A stretch of DNA of 64,000 bases from contig JAFFSR010000244.1 in assembly GCA_017163975.1 (NCBI GenBank), positions 13,823,501-13,887,500 of the forward strand, given 5' to 3'. Shown piece by piece: positions 22,876 to 34,615 of the stretch. Position 1 is the first letter of the stretch, and each line of letters starts with the position of its first letter. This DNA comes from Anastatus disparis. Its lineage: Eukaryota > Arthropoda > Insecta > Hymenoptera > Eupelmidae. The notes beneath the pieces are model-generated. The model was not told where the DNA came from and ran no database searches. It worked only from the letters and a program-made list of their open reading frames with translations. The position numbers were made by a program, and so were the translations under genes.

Positions 22876-24300
22876 TATTTAAGTGGATTAAATTAGGACC
22901 TTTGTTGAGGTAATCGAAAGGGTTATTAAATTAATTAAATATTCAATTAAAATCTGAAATCAAAATATTGGATCAAGGAATTTTTCATTGAACCAATACG
23001 AGAAATTGTTCATTAAATTACATTTCCATACATGGTAATAAATATTTCATTTTTATTAATTATCAGCCAGATAAATAATATGAATAAAATAATTACTCGA
23101 ATTATTAAAATATTTCGTTAACTGAACAAAATATTAGATGCTATTGATGAAACAAGCAACCGATTCGAATAAAAATTTATTAGTTTTAGTTGAATATCTT
23201 ATTAAATGTTCGGATTATAATATTTGTTTGATTAAATCAATTAAATATTATAATCTAGTTAAACAAAATTATAATTGTTGTAATTAATCCACTAGATTTT
23301 TTTTTTTTAACTTTTCATCATATTAACGTAATAATTTTTTTATGAAACATTGAATTATCTCACACTGTCAAAATTACTCTTAAATTTAATACATACTTAA
23401 AACAAAAATGTATCTTAAATTCCAGAATAATATCACTTAAACTAATTTAATATGAAAATTATTAAAATTAATACAGAAATTCTTAAGATTAAAATAACGG
23501 TTGCTGAAGTTTAGTATTATGATTATTAAACCTCAATATTATAATTGAAACCTATTAATATTCCATGTTAATGAAAATATTAGTAAACTTATAACAAATA
23601 TTCAAGTTAATTGTATTAAAACTAATGTATTGATTTAGATATATGGAACTGAAATTATTAAGACACTTACAAATTATATTTGTTCAAAAAAAAAGAAAAA
23701 TATTAATAAGCTTAATTAATATAAGGTTACTTATACCGATCTAATGTATTGATTAAGCTGTGTGACATTGAAATTTATCATAACACTAATAAACAACAAA
23801 ATTTTTTTTTCATACAAAACCACAGAAATAATTGATGAAAATAATTTTCCTTAACAGCTTGAGTCCAGTAGAGTTTATTAATATTAATTACATTCTATTA
23901 AATTCAATAAGCTTAGTAAAATTTTCATTCAAAAGAAAATTATTTTTTTTGTCGTTTCTTCGAATGTCATTCAAATAAAGGTTTGAAATAAGCTTCAATC
24001 AACCTTATCTCGGTTTCAATAATCTAATTCTAACAAGAAAAATGAATTATTCATTTAATAAATATGCAAACTAAAAGTTTGTTTCCTTTTTTTTATTAAT
24101 ATCATTTTTTTTATATTACTGACATTCATGCGTACCAATATTCCCTTATTTTGTTGTACTACATATATCTAAAAATTGCTATCGCCACTAAGTTATACAC
24201 AAGAATATACACTTCAAAAATTCTTTTATATATATATCTTGAACTATTATCTCATATAAAAAGAGAATTTTAGAAGAAGGCACACATTAAGTGAGCACAC
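22876..24300. other. No gene seen; very AT-rich
   Basis: A 1.4-kb stretch without supported ORFs or recognisable LTR. A weak resemblance of tttaagtggattaaattagg near 22873 to sequence near 14180 is too short to use. Confidence 0.4.
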
Positions 24301-24559
24301 ATTAACTGGTTTGACTGATTATAGTAAAAACTTTTCACTGTATGACAATTTAACAATGTTTCTTCTCTTCCTCTTAATCTTCATACAGGGCACCCTCACT
24401 AGTTCCCAAATAGTTCTACTATTAATTACAATGTCCTATTTTCCTTTTCTAACATACATTTGCAACTATCCTATATATATATACCTACTAACCATTCAAG
24501 AGAAAAAAAAGAGGAAATTCCTACACGCTACTTCACACGAGAACAAAGCGAACACCTCT

Positions 24560-24705
24560 CAAAACTATATCGGGCAATCAACATATTTTTTTTCCCTCAC
24601 GCGCCACTACTACGCCCGCGTGCAGTAATACTAGTGGTCTATTTTACCACTGATAAGAGAGCGCACAACGCTTGAACCAAATCACCGATGCGAATAGGGT
24701 AAAAT
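24560..24705 (-). repeat. Dispersed GC-rich repeat R1, copy 2 (inverted)
   Basis: This is the reverse complement of the block at 6912-7070, from cgatgcgaa through cgccactactacgcccgcg to atcgggcaa. An A-run of about 25 (24732-24757) lies close by. Confidence 0.6.
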
Positions 24706-25470
24706 AACAATTATGAAACCATTTTCGTCAATAAAAAAAAAAAAAAAAAAAAAAATCTTGTGTTCAATTTACGTGAAATCACGCAAAGCACGTTAAAATG
24801 TTGCCGTTGAACGAAGTTAAATAACCTCGACGGTGCATAGTTGCATTGAAATCGTCAACCAACGACGTTATTTCCCGCTTTTTTTTTACAGTGCATATAA
24901 ATTACTTGATCAAACTAATTTTTCTCGTGTTGTTTAGTTAAGTAAAGATTTTACAGAATTATTTCAAAAAATATACTCATGGACACCGCACATTGTACAC
25001 ATTCGTTCGATATTTGGTAAATCAACTCAATCATTACAAACTTGATTAATACCACAAAGATTTGGTAAATCGACTTAAATTGTCAGACAATCAAGATACG
25101 AAGAATCTTGGGTTTCAAAATCGTGAAACGTACGTTTTACACATTTGTTAGATGTTTAGTAAATCAAACGTCATTCATTAAAACACTGTAGTCTAGCTTT
25201 TATTGAAAAAATAAATTATTTTTTCCTTTGCATATACAGCATAACTGATGCGTGGCAAAAGCTCGACGGTAGGTTCCTGTTTTTTAGGTTATTTCAAAAC
25301 CACCTCAAAAACACTTCTGAACTTTGAGATAAGCTGGTAGTTTCTGAAGATGATTGCGAACTCATAGGCTGACTTTTAACTTTACACTCATAAACATCAA
25401 AATTAACCGATTTTGCTAAAGAACTTGTTGATATTTTGATGTATGTTTTAAAATATTCAATTGGGATGTT

Positions 25471-25776
25471 GCATGAAAATTTTTTTTTAATCCATTATAT
25501 CCGTCATTTTGAAAAAGAAAAAATAAAGAACACGTATTTTTTCTTTTTTCATGAAAATCAAAACTCAAAGAGATAGAAGCAGTTAAAACTGTGATGTCAC
25601 GAAAGTATTTGCTTCCGTGACGTCATTTATTATGGCGCTATATCTATATATATCAAAATTATACAAACTTATACGGGCTATAACTTTTGCAATTTATCAT
25701 ATTGTGAAAAACAAAAAAATACGGGTCTCTTATTTTTTTGTATTCTAACTGACGGATATATTACATTTTTTCATGC
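25471..25776. mobile_element. Palindromic MITE-like element
   Basis: The ends are inverted: gcatgaaaa...atatccgtca at the left matches the complement of tgacggatat...ttcatgc at the right (arms about 80-90 bp, imperfect). An inner hairpin of 14-bp arms (tgatgtcacgaaag / cttccgtgacgtca, 25591-25626) sits near the centre. No coding capacity. Target duplication not resolved. Confidence 0.5.
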
Positions 25777-25859
25777 GAAATTCTAATTACGTATATTAAT
25801 TTGACAGATTCTCGTTTGTTTTGCAACTTGTTAAGCACGTACGTTGTCGACAGAAGCAC

Positions 25860-26400
25860 ATTATCCAGAACAATAGTATATTCTTTCGTACGACTACTCT
25901 TAAGGCAGTTAGATTCAGTCATATTTGGCCATTATTTTTTTATCTTTAAAAAACACCTGTAAGCGAACTGAAGTATCTGGAGATGGCGCATCTGCATTGT
26001 CCTCTATGATACGAGCAATCGTGGATAACATGGTAATGCTTGTTCTGTTTAATGATAATAAGTACTCCTTTTTTACTATGCTGTAGGCTCGATAAAGACA
26101 AGGCGCAAAATTGTCGTCAGAAGTCGTCAACTTTACTGTAAACATCATGGAATATTCTAGGTCTAAGACCCATTTTTCGAAGTGCTGCTACCCAAGCTCG
26201 CCTGAAAGTTTCTCGGTGTTCTTCCACATTATGATTTTCCTGATTATCGTGTCATATTGATTCATTGTCGCCATGTTTATTTCTAGATTATCTTCTTTTT
26301 CTAATATAAGAAACTCTAATTGTTTCATCATTTCCATATTACGGAGTACCAGAACGGAAAAGTTCTAAATGCTCTTAAAATATCAGGCCTGAATTAAAAC
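25860..26400 (-). pseudogene. Fragment of the C-terminal gene segment that ends duplication units A and B
   Basis: The minus-strand ORF 26148-25915 begins MMFTVKLTTSDDNFAPCLYR, nearly identical to the start of the ORFs at 42872 and 50578. Upstream sequence (ttctcggtgttcttcc, gattatcgtgt) also matches the ends of units A and B. After YSIVKKEYLL this copy diverges. It marks a third, partial copy of the repeated unit just left of unit A. Confidence 0.6.
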
Positions 26401-27094
26401 CTGGATATAAATCAAATGTGAATATTCTAACAAATATATTTTATTATAATATTAAGCAATAGAAGTTTTTACCTTAAATATATTCACAAAATATAAGATT
26501 TTGGTCCATGAATAATTTTAAAACATCTGCTCTGATGCTTCAGATTCTCTTCTCAAGTCAAACCCTTAATTTTAATTATTTTAATTTTCGCCGTAGGATT
26601 TTGACTCAGAAATAACCCTTATCCAATTTCTTCTTGCAGGAAAATGTTTGTTTTTGATGTCTTCATAAATATACTGTCTTAGTTTCTTGAAAAAAAAAAA
26701 GAATTTAGAATGTTAGTTTAAAAAAAGTTGAAAATTTTAGAAAAAGTAGGTATTTATGTGAATGTTACATACGTAACACTTACTTGTATTTATCTTATCA
26801 AAATTCTAGCTGAGTGCATTTGTGGGGATATATCAATTGAATATCCCTAGAAAGTTAGAAGTCAATCCGTTGAAAATTGGCTGAAAAAAGCTGCGGCAAA
26901 GAAGCTAAAATCACAAAAAAACATATTTTGAGATGAATGACTTTGAAGTTTTATTTAACTTTTATGTAAAAATTCATATTGATATGTAATCAATAATTTA
27001 TTTATATTAATTGACTCAAGTAGACTTATATCTTAATGACTTTTTTCAAGTTTTAAGTCCATTTTCACCAATATTCTAATTTAGAACATTACGT

Positions 27095-27225
27095 ATGGTC
27101 AATGTCCCAATCGCTACTCACGAACCTATTAGCAGCTGCTGATTATTAAAAATTTTTTTTTCGTATCTAAATATCATTGAACGGTTAGTAATAGGTTCGT
27201 GAGTAGCGATTGGGACATTGAGCAT
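27095..27225. mobile_element. Short MITE (131 bp) with 32-bp matching inverted ends
   Basis: Arms 27100-27131 and 27189-27220 are exact reverse complements (caatgtcccaatcgctactc... and its complement), inside slightly longer imperfect ends. The paralogous site in unit B (about 45280) reads gaacattacgt followed directly by ttttgattaaaa, the uninterrupted target. Confidence 0.8.
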
Positions 27226-27610
27226 ATTTGATTAAAAATATATTTTAAAAATTACAATAATATCTAAATATCAATATAGTTTTAATATAGTAATATAGCA
27301 TTATAAAATAATAAATAATTTAATCATAAAATGTTATAAGAAAATATACAAAAAAATTATTAAACATAATATAATGTCTTTAAAACTTTATTAGTAACTT
27401 ATTAAAAATTAAAAAATTTTATTTACTCGAATTGGAAAATATTGTGCAGGTCCAACATTTAAAAAAGTCATTTATATTTAGTAGGTTATAAACAGGCTGG
27501 GCTGTATAGTCTTCTGAAAAAGCAGACTACACTGAACAATTATAACAATATACTTGTCGCTTGCTGCACTCACTGCGTCTCTCTCTCTCTCTTACTTGAT
27601 CAAGAAACGC

Positions 27611-28667
27611 TGTTACGTGGATTTTCCGGAAATTGGAAAACCCACGTGGTATTAACTTAAGACTGCATATTTTCGTTTTAAAATAACTTTATTTTAATAC
27701 AAATGCTTCTAAATAAATAAAATTAATCCAAACTAAATATTATTTTAATTGAAAGTTAATCAATATCATTTTAGATACAAATATTAAATGCAGAAAATAA
27801 AAAAAAAGTTCAATGGAATATATACAAAAAATATTAAGTATACAAATTTCAACTTATCTATTCCTAGTTGTGCCTGCCCTATTTTAAAGTGATGAGTTGA
27901 AGGTGACTTCGTCGTAGTGAGAATTAAGTTTGAAAAAATCAAATAGAAAAATAACCATGACTCTACTACATTGTTCTAAGTCGCACCGACGACCAGCCTC
28001 TTTAGCCAACGCATCTCTCTCCATCCTTATTGTCACCTTCTTATCGGTCAACTTCAACTTGGCTAGGCCGGCGGTGGACTGCCCGAGATCTCTCGCACTT
28101 TTTCAAGAGAGACTAATTTCGCTCCTATTTCTAATTAGAAGGAGGAGAGAAATTGAGGGCCTGGAAACGAAAAGGGCTTATAGCCCATTTAAATAACATT
28201 GGCTACAAGCCCTTTTCGTTTCCACGTCCTCAATTAGCCTTCTTATTGGCCAGCTTGTTGTTACCATGAGCATCATACGATGTGTTAAGTCGCATTAGCT
28301 CAGAGTCAAGCCATGGTTAATTTGTAAGAGTTGCACTTTTTACATTCGGAAGATGTTACTCGATACTTTATCGAGTTAACTCTCCAAGTGTAACGAAAAA
28401 TAATTGAAATAATCAACGGCTTATACGAGTCAATTTAAAAATATTATTTTATTATCGTTGACGATAATAAAATAATATTGTTAAATTGACTCGTATAAGC
28501 CGTTGATTATTTCAATTAAACCTTACAACGAGTGTCTTATAATGAGTAACGAAAAATAATTTTTAAAATATGTGAAGTTATAATTCTATTTTCAAAATAT
28601 TTAAATAAATTGAATTATAACTTCTTATTAAAAGAAAAATAATTGAGTGAATTTTTGTCACTCAACA
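27611..28667 (+). repeat. Solo LTR, LTR-1 family, with 5-bp target-site duplication
   Basis: It starts TGTTACGTGG and ends GTCACTCAACA, flanked on both sides by AACGC (27606-27610 and 28668-28672). The unit B locus at about 45650-45670 shows the empty site (gagaaacgctttaccgg). A terminal hairpin CGTGGATTTTCC / GGAAAACCCACG follows the TGTTA start. A second hairpin (ggaaacgaaaagggctt and its complement, about 28156-28232) lies internally. The ORF 27930-28196 inside it is not a gene. Confidence 0.9.
28402..28545. mobile_element. Palindromic insertion inside the solo LTR
   Basis: Arms 28402-28458 and 28461-28517 are complementary with one mismatch. The 140-bp insert (28406-28545) is flanked by a 16-bp direct duplication gtaacgaaaaataatt (28390-28405 and 28546-28561). 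The related LTRs at 39280 and 47700 lack the insert. Confidence 0.7.
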
Positions 28668-28679
28668 AACGCGTTACCG

Positions 28680-29335
28680 GTAGCGGCAACATTATTTCTA
28701 TAACCTAAAAGGTTTTGTGTTGGTACAGATCCAGCAGGACACATCCCATCTGGAAGTGGGGCCCACAGTCCATATTGGTGTGCCGTATTCTGGTCTTTTG
28801 TAGCAATAACCAACCTTGAAGTTACTAATGGCGGACTTCATAAGCATTATGATTAGCTGCTCCACATACACCGAAACCACCCAATGGTTGTATAGGAACT
28901 TGCCCAGCAGCAGGACTTGTTGGGTTGGGCATTACTGCATCTGGTAAATTTATTTTAACGACGTCATCCTCTGGTGTTACTGTCGATGACAAAGCCTGTA
29001 TAAATTCAGTTACTGGCTGGGACAGGCTCATGTCTTCAGGAATCAAATTCATTGGGTTTTCTTCATCAGCGAAGCGATCCTCGGAATCATCCGTCCGAAC
29101 GAAGTCAATTATCTTGGCGTTTAAAACACCGGTGCACACGTGAAAAAAGCCCAATAAGGCATTTCTCGTCAGATCCTAGGTTCAGCGACTTCTAAGTCAG
29201 CATAAACTCTCTCTGTCAATAATGGAAAAGTAGACAAATCCAAATTCTGACTATAAATTCTTTGAACTGGCTGGGTTCCAGTATAAGGTCCGAAATAGAG
29301 TATAGAAAAACAGAATTAATTTATTATAAGAAAAA
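28680..29335 (-). pseudogene. Gag-like pseudogene, unit A copy
   Basis: In minus sense from about 29290, QNLDLSTFPLLTERVYADLE matches the gag-like ORF at 15438-16082. A stop (TGA near 29180) separates it from the 109-codon frame 29154-28825, which carries GVLNAKIIDFVRTDDSEDRF, then FIQALSSTVTPEDDVVKINL and an Asn/Pro-rich stretch. A frameshift leads to sequence shared with unit B near 45690-45800 (LVIATREQNTAHQYGLWAPL in that copy). It is probably a structural (capsid-like) protein of an LTR or virus-like element. Family not identified. Confidence 0.5.
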
Positions 29336-30120
29336 TAAGAGTATAATGAAGATAAAACATGAATTGAACGAAAATGAAATAATATAATATATAAAATATA
29401 ATATACGCGTCTAATGAGAGAAAGAGCAAAGGGAGGGCGCGTCACAAACTAAATAAAACTCGCTTATGACGCTGATCGGTTGTATAACCGATGATAAAAT
29501 TTACCCGGACAAGTATCTCTCGAGGAAGAGATACTTGGATATTGCGCTATATAATCGTACTTAAAGTAACGCACTGGCCAGCTTACACTAATTATTTACA
29601 TGCACGTAGACGCCGCTCGCCTGTCACCGTAGCTTCTCCCTCGTACGTAACCAATACGTAGATGCTCTGAACTAGATCGGTGGAATACGTTTCTTCCCGA
29701 TCGTTGGATTCCGCTGAGCTCTGCCAACGTGGTTGCCTTAGCGTAGATCAGTGGAACCCTTTACACGCCAATTAACTTTGCTGGCACTTAATGGCTGACC
29801 GCTAAGACGCGCGAAAAGTGGTCAAGCAAAACTCTACAAAAAGAATTTCTGAGAGTCATTATTCTTTAAGTCCCTGTGAGTCTCAAATCTCCTTGAGTTA
29901 AATCCTCTTCTAGATCCTGTGGATCTCTGACTTCTAGAATTTCTGAGAGTTGCAACTAGCAAATATAATATAATACGCTAGTCGATATAAACTTAACGAC
30001 TTTTCTCTAAGAGACTATTTCGCGCTATCAATTCCAACGTGAATATTGTATCTAAAATTAAGCAATGCATGTAAAATTTACATAAGAAATAATTGATTTT
30101 AAACAACACAAATTAAAAAG
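29336..30120 (-). repeat. Non-coding leader/LTR-like segment shared by units A and B
   Basis: It matches 46210-46955 closely (acgcgtctaatgagagaaag, cggttgtataaccgatgata, gtctctcgaggaagagatac, tgaccgctaagacgcgcg). It has short inverted motifs such as cggttgtataaccg and agtatctctcgaggaagagatactt. The position between the gag-like ORF and the CCNP exon suggests an LTR plus leader, but its boundaries are unclear. Confidence 0.5.
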
Positions 30121-30327
30121 TTAAACAAATAAATGCCTACATTGCTCATATTCTTGTTGAGCACGCTTTCTGCATGTAGTGCATAACATTTCATCTAATG
30201 AAACATTAGTTAAAACTTTTTTTATTTCTTCAGTCATTTTCCGCAATGACTTCACTTTTCTATGTTTTTTCAATTTATAAGGATTACAACATCTATTATA
30301 ATTTATCGTTGTAGTTGGAAATCCCAT
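30121..30327 (-). CDS. First exon or fragment of the CCNP/CxxC transposon-like protein, unit A
   Basis: The 68-codon ORF has CCNPYKLKKHRK near the start and MLCTTCRKRAQQEYEQ near the end. Only this copy and the one at 46960-47166 keep the whole CxxC half; all array copies lose it after about residue 37. From memory, this N-terminal CCNP...CxxCRK layout begins a large animal transposon-like protein whose C-terminal part contains FFATSHGKGACDG. That C-terminal motif is found on the same strand at 42872-42624 and 50578-50246. Biochemical function unknown. Confidence 0.5.
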   Translation of the reverse strand: MGFPTTTINYNRCCNPYKLKKHRKVKSLRKMTEEIKKVLTNVSLDEMLCTTCRKRAQQEYEQCRHLFV

Positions 30328-30682
30328 ATTTTATATTAATCGATTAGTTTTATAATATTTTTTCTGATAGTCTATATGAATATATAAGAAATAAACATTT
30401 ATTGATGTGAACAAAGCAGACGTCACGTTTTTTATTTCTTCAGTCATTTCCCGTAATGACTTCACTTTTCTATGTTTTTTCAATTTATAAGGATTACAAC
30501 ACCTATTATAATTTATCGTTGTAGTTGGAAATCCCATATTTTATATTAATCGATTAGTTTTATAATATTTTTTCTGATAGTCTATATGAATATATAAGAA
30601 ATAAACATTTATTGATGTGAACAAAGCAGGCGTCACGTTTTTTTATTTCTTCAGTCATTTTCCGTAATGATTTCACTTTTCT

Positions 30683-31848
30683 GAAATTTGAATGTGAATG
30701 TGAAATTTCTACCAAAACTTTTTAAGAAATTTTGTTAAATTTTGTAACGTTGAGATAGCGACAACGAATGTCTAATTTATTAAATGTACTTTTATAAGAA
30801 CATAGGTTGTTGATAAGTTGTTTATACAAATAATATTTATCTAGTTTTGAAAGGTATACAATTATTTATATAATTTTATTAAAATCGTTGAGATTTACCA
30901 TAATCAGTCGATGTGATTTAATCATTTTCAGAAATTCATCCACTAATTTTTCGCCTGAATATTTTTACTCATCATTCATTGATGTTTTAACGTTTTTATT
31001 TACTATAAAATATTAAGATTAATCGGCTATATTATAAACTATTAAGATAACGTTTTTCAAAACTATAAAAAAAACACTTATTTTCTCAATTTCTTTAATA
31101 TATTAATTTAATTTATAAATTGAATTATTATATAGCAGTTTAAAATACTTATCTTGTGTGGACAAACTGTTGGCCGGCTTTCCTGGTTGCTGTTACCTCG
31201 CTCGCCTTCTTTTTTAAAAACGCTCCCGTACGTTTTAACCGGAAAGTTTAACCGGGTAAATTAACGAACCACTAAACCCTCTAGGTAACGTAAAAAAAAA
31301 CTAACTGAGTTTACAATAACGAGAGAAGATGAAAAAAAAAAAATAATGAAAAGAAACTTGGGTAATGACTAAAGAAAAAGAAAAAGAAAAACACTTAACA
31401 TTTTATATACGAGGAGAAAGCTGCGCGAGCTTCCCGCCTCTCGAACTTGCCCATCGGGCCTATCCCGTGCGTCTCTCTATAGAACGATTTTCTTCTCTTC
31501 ACACTCTGTCTTCGAGCCAGCTTCAAACGTTTTAATTGTTGTGGGGGAGAGCGCGGAGACAGAGAAAGGTAGTCCTCTCTCCTCTTTGCTCTCACCCGTC
31601 TTATGCATGGGAACCGACGCTAAGTCCCCACTTCAACTCAACGAAGTAGAGAAAGAGTGGAGACGAAGCAAAGGCTCCCGTCAACGGTCGAGCTTGGCTT
31701 CGTAGAAAACTGATAAACGAGTGAAAAGAAAGTAACCTTGGCGTTTTTAAGGCCTCTTTCTTTTCACTATGGAGAAGCATTAAAATATTACTTATTCATT
31801 TAAATAAAAATTGAAATGTAATAAAAGTAAAATTTCTGTCACCTAACA
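30683..31848. mobile_element. Composite insertion in the array, ending like an LTR
   Basis: The 1.17-kb insert is flanked by a 14-bp near-duplication of array sequence (gatttcacttttct 30669-30682, gacttcacttttct 31849-31862). Its right end TGTCACCTAACA matches the 3' ends of the LTR-1 family (GTCACTCAACA at 28667 and 40271, GTCACTTAACA at 53369). A GC-rich portion (31150-31740) with a gtgaaaagaaag / ctttcttttcac hairpin resembles LTR interiors. The minus ORF 31395-31595 within is a chance basic frame. The left end (gaaatttgaatgtgaatgtg) is not a standard LTR start. Confidence 0.5.
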
Positions 31849-34249
31849 GACTTCACTTTTCTATGTTTTTTCAATTTATAAGGATTACAACACCTATTAT
31901 AATTTATCGTTGTAGTTGAAAATCCCATATTTTATATTAATCGATTAGTTTTATAATATTTTTTCTGATAGTCTATATGAATATATAAGAAATAAACATT
32001 TATTGATGTGAACAAAGCAGACGTCACGTTTTTTATTTCTTCAGTCATTTTCCGTAATGACTTCACTTTTCTATGTTTTTTCAATTTATAAGGATTACAA
32101 CACCTATTATAATTTATCGTTGTAGTTGGGAATCCCATATTCTATATTAATCGATTAGTTTTATAATATTTTTTCTGATAGTCTATATGAATATATAAGA
32201 AATAAACATTTATTGATGTGAACACAGCAGACATCACGTTTTTTATTTCTTCAGTCATTTTCCGTAATGACTTCACTTTTCTATGTTTTTTCAATTTATA
32301 AGGATTACAACATCTATTATAATTTATCGTTGTAGTTGACAATCCCATATTTTAAATCGATCGATTAGTTTTATAATATTTTTTCTAATAGTCTATATGA
32401 ATATATAAAAAATAAACATTTATTGATGTGAACAAAGCAGACGTCACGTTTTTTTATTTCTTCAGTCATTTCCCGTAATGACTTCACTTTTCTATGTTTT
32501 TTCAATTTCTAAGAATTACAACACCTATTATAATTTATCGTTGTAGTTGGGAATCCCATATTTTATATTAATCGATTAGTTTTATAATATTTTTTCTGAT
32601 AGTCTATATGAATATATAAGAAATAAACATTTATTGATGTGAACGAAGCAGGCGTCACGTTTTTTATTTCTTCAGTCATTTTCCGTAATGATTTCACTTT
32701 TCTATGTTTTTTCAATTTATAAGGATTACAACACCTATTATAATTTATCGTTGTAGTTGGCAATCCCATATTTTATATCAATCGATTAGTTTTATAATAT
32801 CCTTTCTGATGGTCTATATGAATATATAAGAAATAAACATTTATTGATGTGAACAAAGCAGACGTCACGTTTTTTATTTCTTCAGTCATTTTCCGTAATG
32901 ACTTGACTTTTCTATGTTTTTTCAATTTATAAGGATTACAACACCTATTATAATTTATCGTTGTAGTTGACAATCCCATATTTTAGATCGATCGATTAGT
33001 TTTATAATATTTTTTCTGATAGTCTATATGAATATATAAGAAATAAACATTTATTGATGTGAACGAAGCAGACGTCACGTTTTTTATTTTTTCAGTCATT
33101 TTCCGTAATGACTTCACTTTTCTATGTTTTTTCAATTTATAAGGATTACAACACCTATTATAATTTATCGTTGTAGTTGGAAATCCCATATTTTATATTA
33201 ATCGATTAGTTTTATAATATTTTTTCCGATAGTCTATATGAATATATAAAAAATAAACATTTATTGATGTGAACAAAGTAGACGTCACGTTTTTTATTTC
33301 TTTAGTCATTTTCCGTAATGACTTCACTTTTCTATGTTTTTTCAATTTATAAGGATTACAACACCTATTATAATTTATCGTTGTAGTTGGCAATCTCATA
33401 TTTTATATGAATCGATTAGTCTTATAATATTTTTTCTGATAGTCAATATGAATATATAAGAAATAAACATTTATTGATGTGAACAAAGAAGACGTCACGT
33501 TTTTTATTTCTTCAGTCATTTTCCGTAATGACTTCACTTTTCTATGTTTTTTCCATTTATAAGGATTACAACACCTATTATAATTTATCGTTGTAGTTGG
33601 AAATCCCATATTTTATATTAATCGATTAGTTTTATAATATTTTTTCTGATAGTCAATATGAATATATAAGAAATAAACATTTATTGATGTGAACAAAGCA
33701 GACGTCACGTTTTGTATTTCTTCAGTCATTTTCCGTAATGACTTCACTTTTCTATGTTTTTTCAATTTATAAGGATTACAACACCTATTATAATTTATCG
33801 TTGTAATTGGGATTCCCATATTTTATATCAATCGATTAGTTTTATAATATTTTTTCTGATAGTCTATATGAATATATAAGAAATAAACATTTATTGATGT
33901 GAACAAAGCAGACGTCACGTTTTTTATTTCTTCAGTGATTTTCCGTAATGACTTCACTTTTCTATGTTTTTTCAATTTATAAGGATTACAACACCTATTA
34001 TAATTTATCGTTGTAGTTGGGAATCCCATATTTTATATTAATCGATTAGTTTTATAATATTTTTTCTGATAGTCTATATGAATATATAAGAAATAAACAT
34101 TTATTGATGTGAACACAGCAGACATCACGTTTTTTATTTCTTCAGTCATTTTCCGTAATGACTTCACTTTTCTATGTTTTTTCAATTTCTAAGAATTACA
34201 ACACCTATTATAATTTATCGTTGTAGTTGGGAATCCCATATTTTATATT

Positions 34250-34615
34250 TTCGTTTGTTTTTTTTTTAAAAAAAAAGATTAATATATAAAGGATATTGTC
34301 CTCTATATGATTAACCTTTTTATATGGTGAAGTCGAGGGAGTCCCCCGCCCGGCATCTGTTTAACACATTACATCAGGCTAGGACTGTCAGACCCACCAT
34401 ACCGAAAACTTTGACTACCGATGGATGGTCAGCCACTTTTGTAACCAACAATCAACCGATACCCAATGAGGTCGGATTTTTTAAAGAGTCGCGATATAAA
34501 TGGCACATACACTTATTTTCTTTCGAAAAAAAAGTTAGAGGTACCTGGCCAGGATTCGAACCCATGCCCTCCGCGTTGAAGGCAAGAGTTCTATCCATTA
34601 CGCCACCGCGCTCTT
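34250..34615 (-). mobile_element. tRNA-derived SINE inserted in the array
   Basis: The 366-bp insert is flanked by a perfect 17-bp target duplication, atcccatattttatatt (34233-34249 and 34616-34632). The minus strand begins with a tRNA-like head (about 34615-34540) carrying an A-box-like TGGCGTAATGG and a B box GGTTCGAATCC. A tRNA-unrelated body with GC-rich sequence and a T-run/A-run tail near 34260-34280 follows. The plus-strand ORF 34324-34650 is incidental. The anticodon arm is not well formed, so this is a SINE head and not a working tRNA gene. Confidence 0.85.

Noticed and set aside
27930..28196. 88-codon plus-strand ORF
   Set aside because: It is entirely inside a solo LTR defined by a 5-bp duplication and an empty site in the paralog.
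31395..31595. 66-codon basic ORF on the minus strand
   Set aside because: It lies in the GC-rich part of an LTR-like insertion, has biased Arg/Ser content typical of purine/pyrimidine-skewed DNA, and has no relatives in the window.
34540..34615. Functional tRNA gene on the minus strand
   Set aside because: A and B boxes are present, but the anticodon arm does not fold well. The sequence is the head of a 366-bp insert with target duplication, which fits a SINE.
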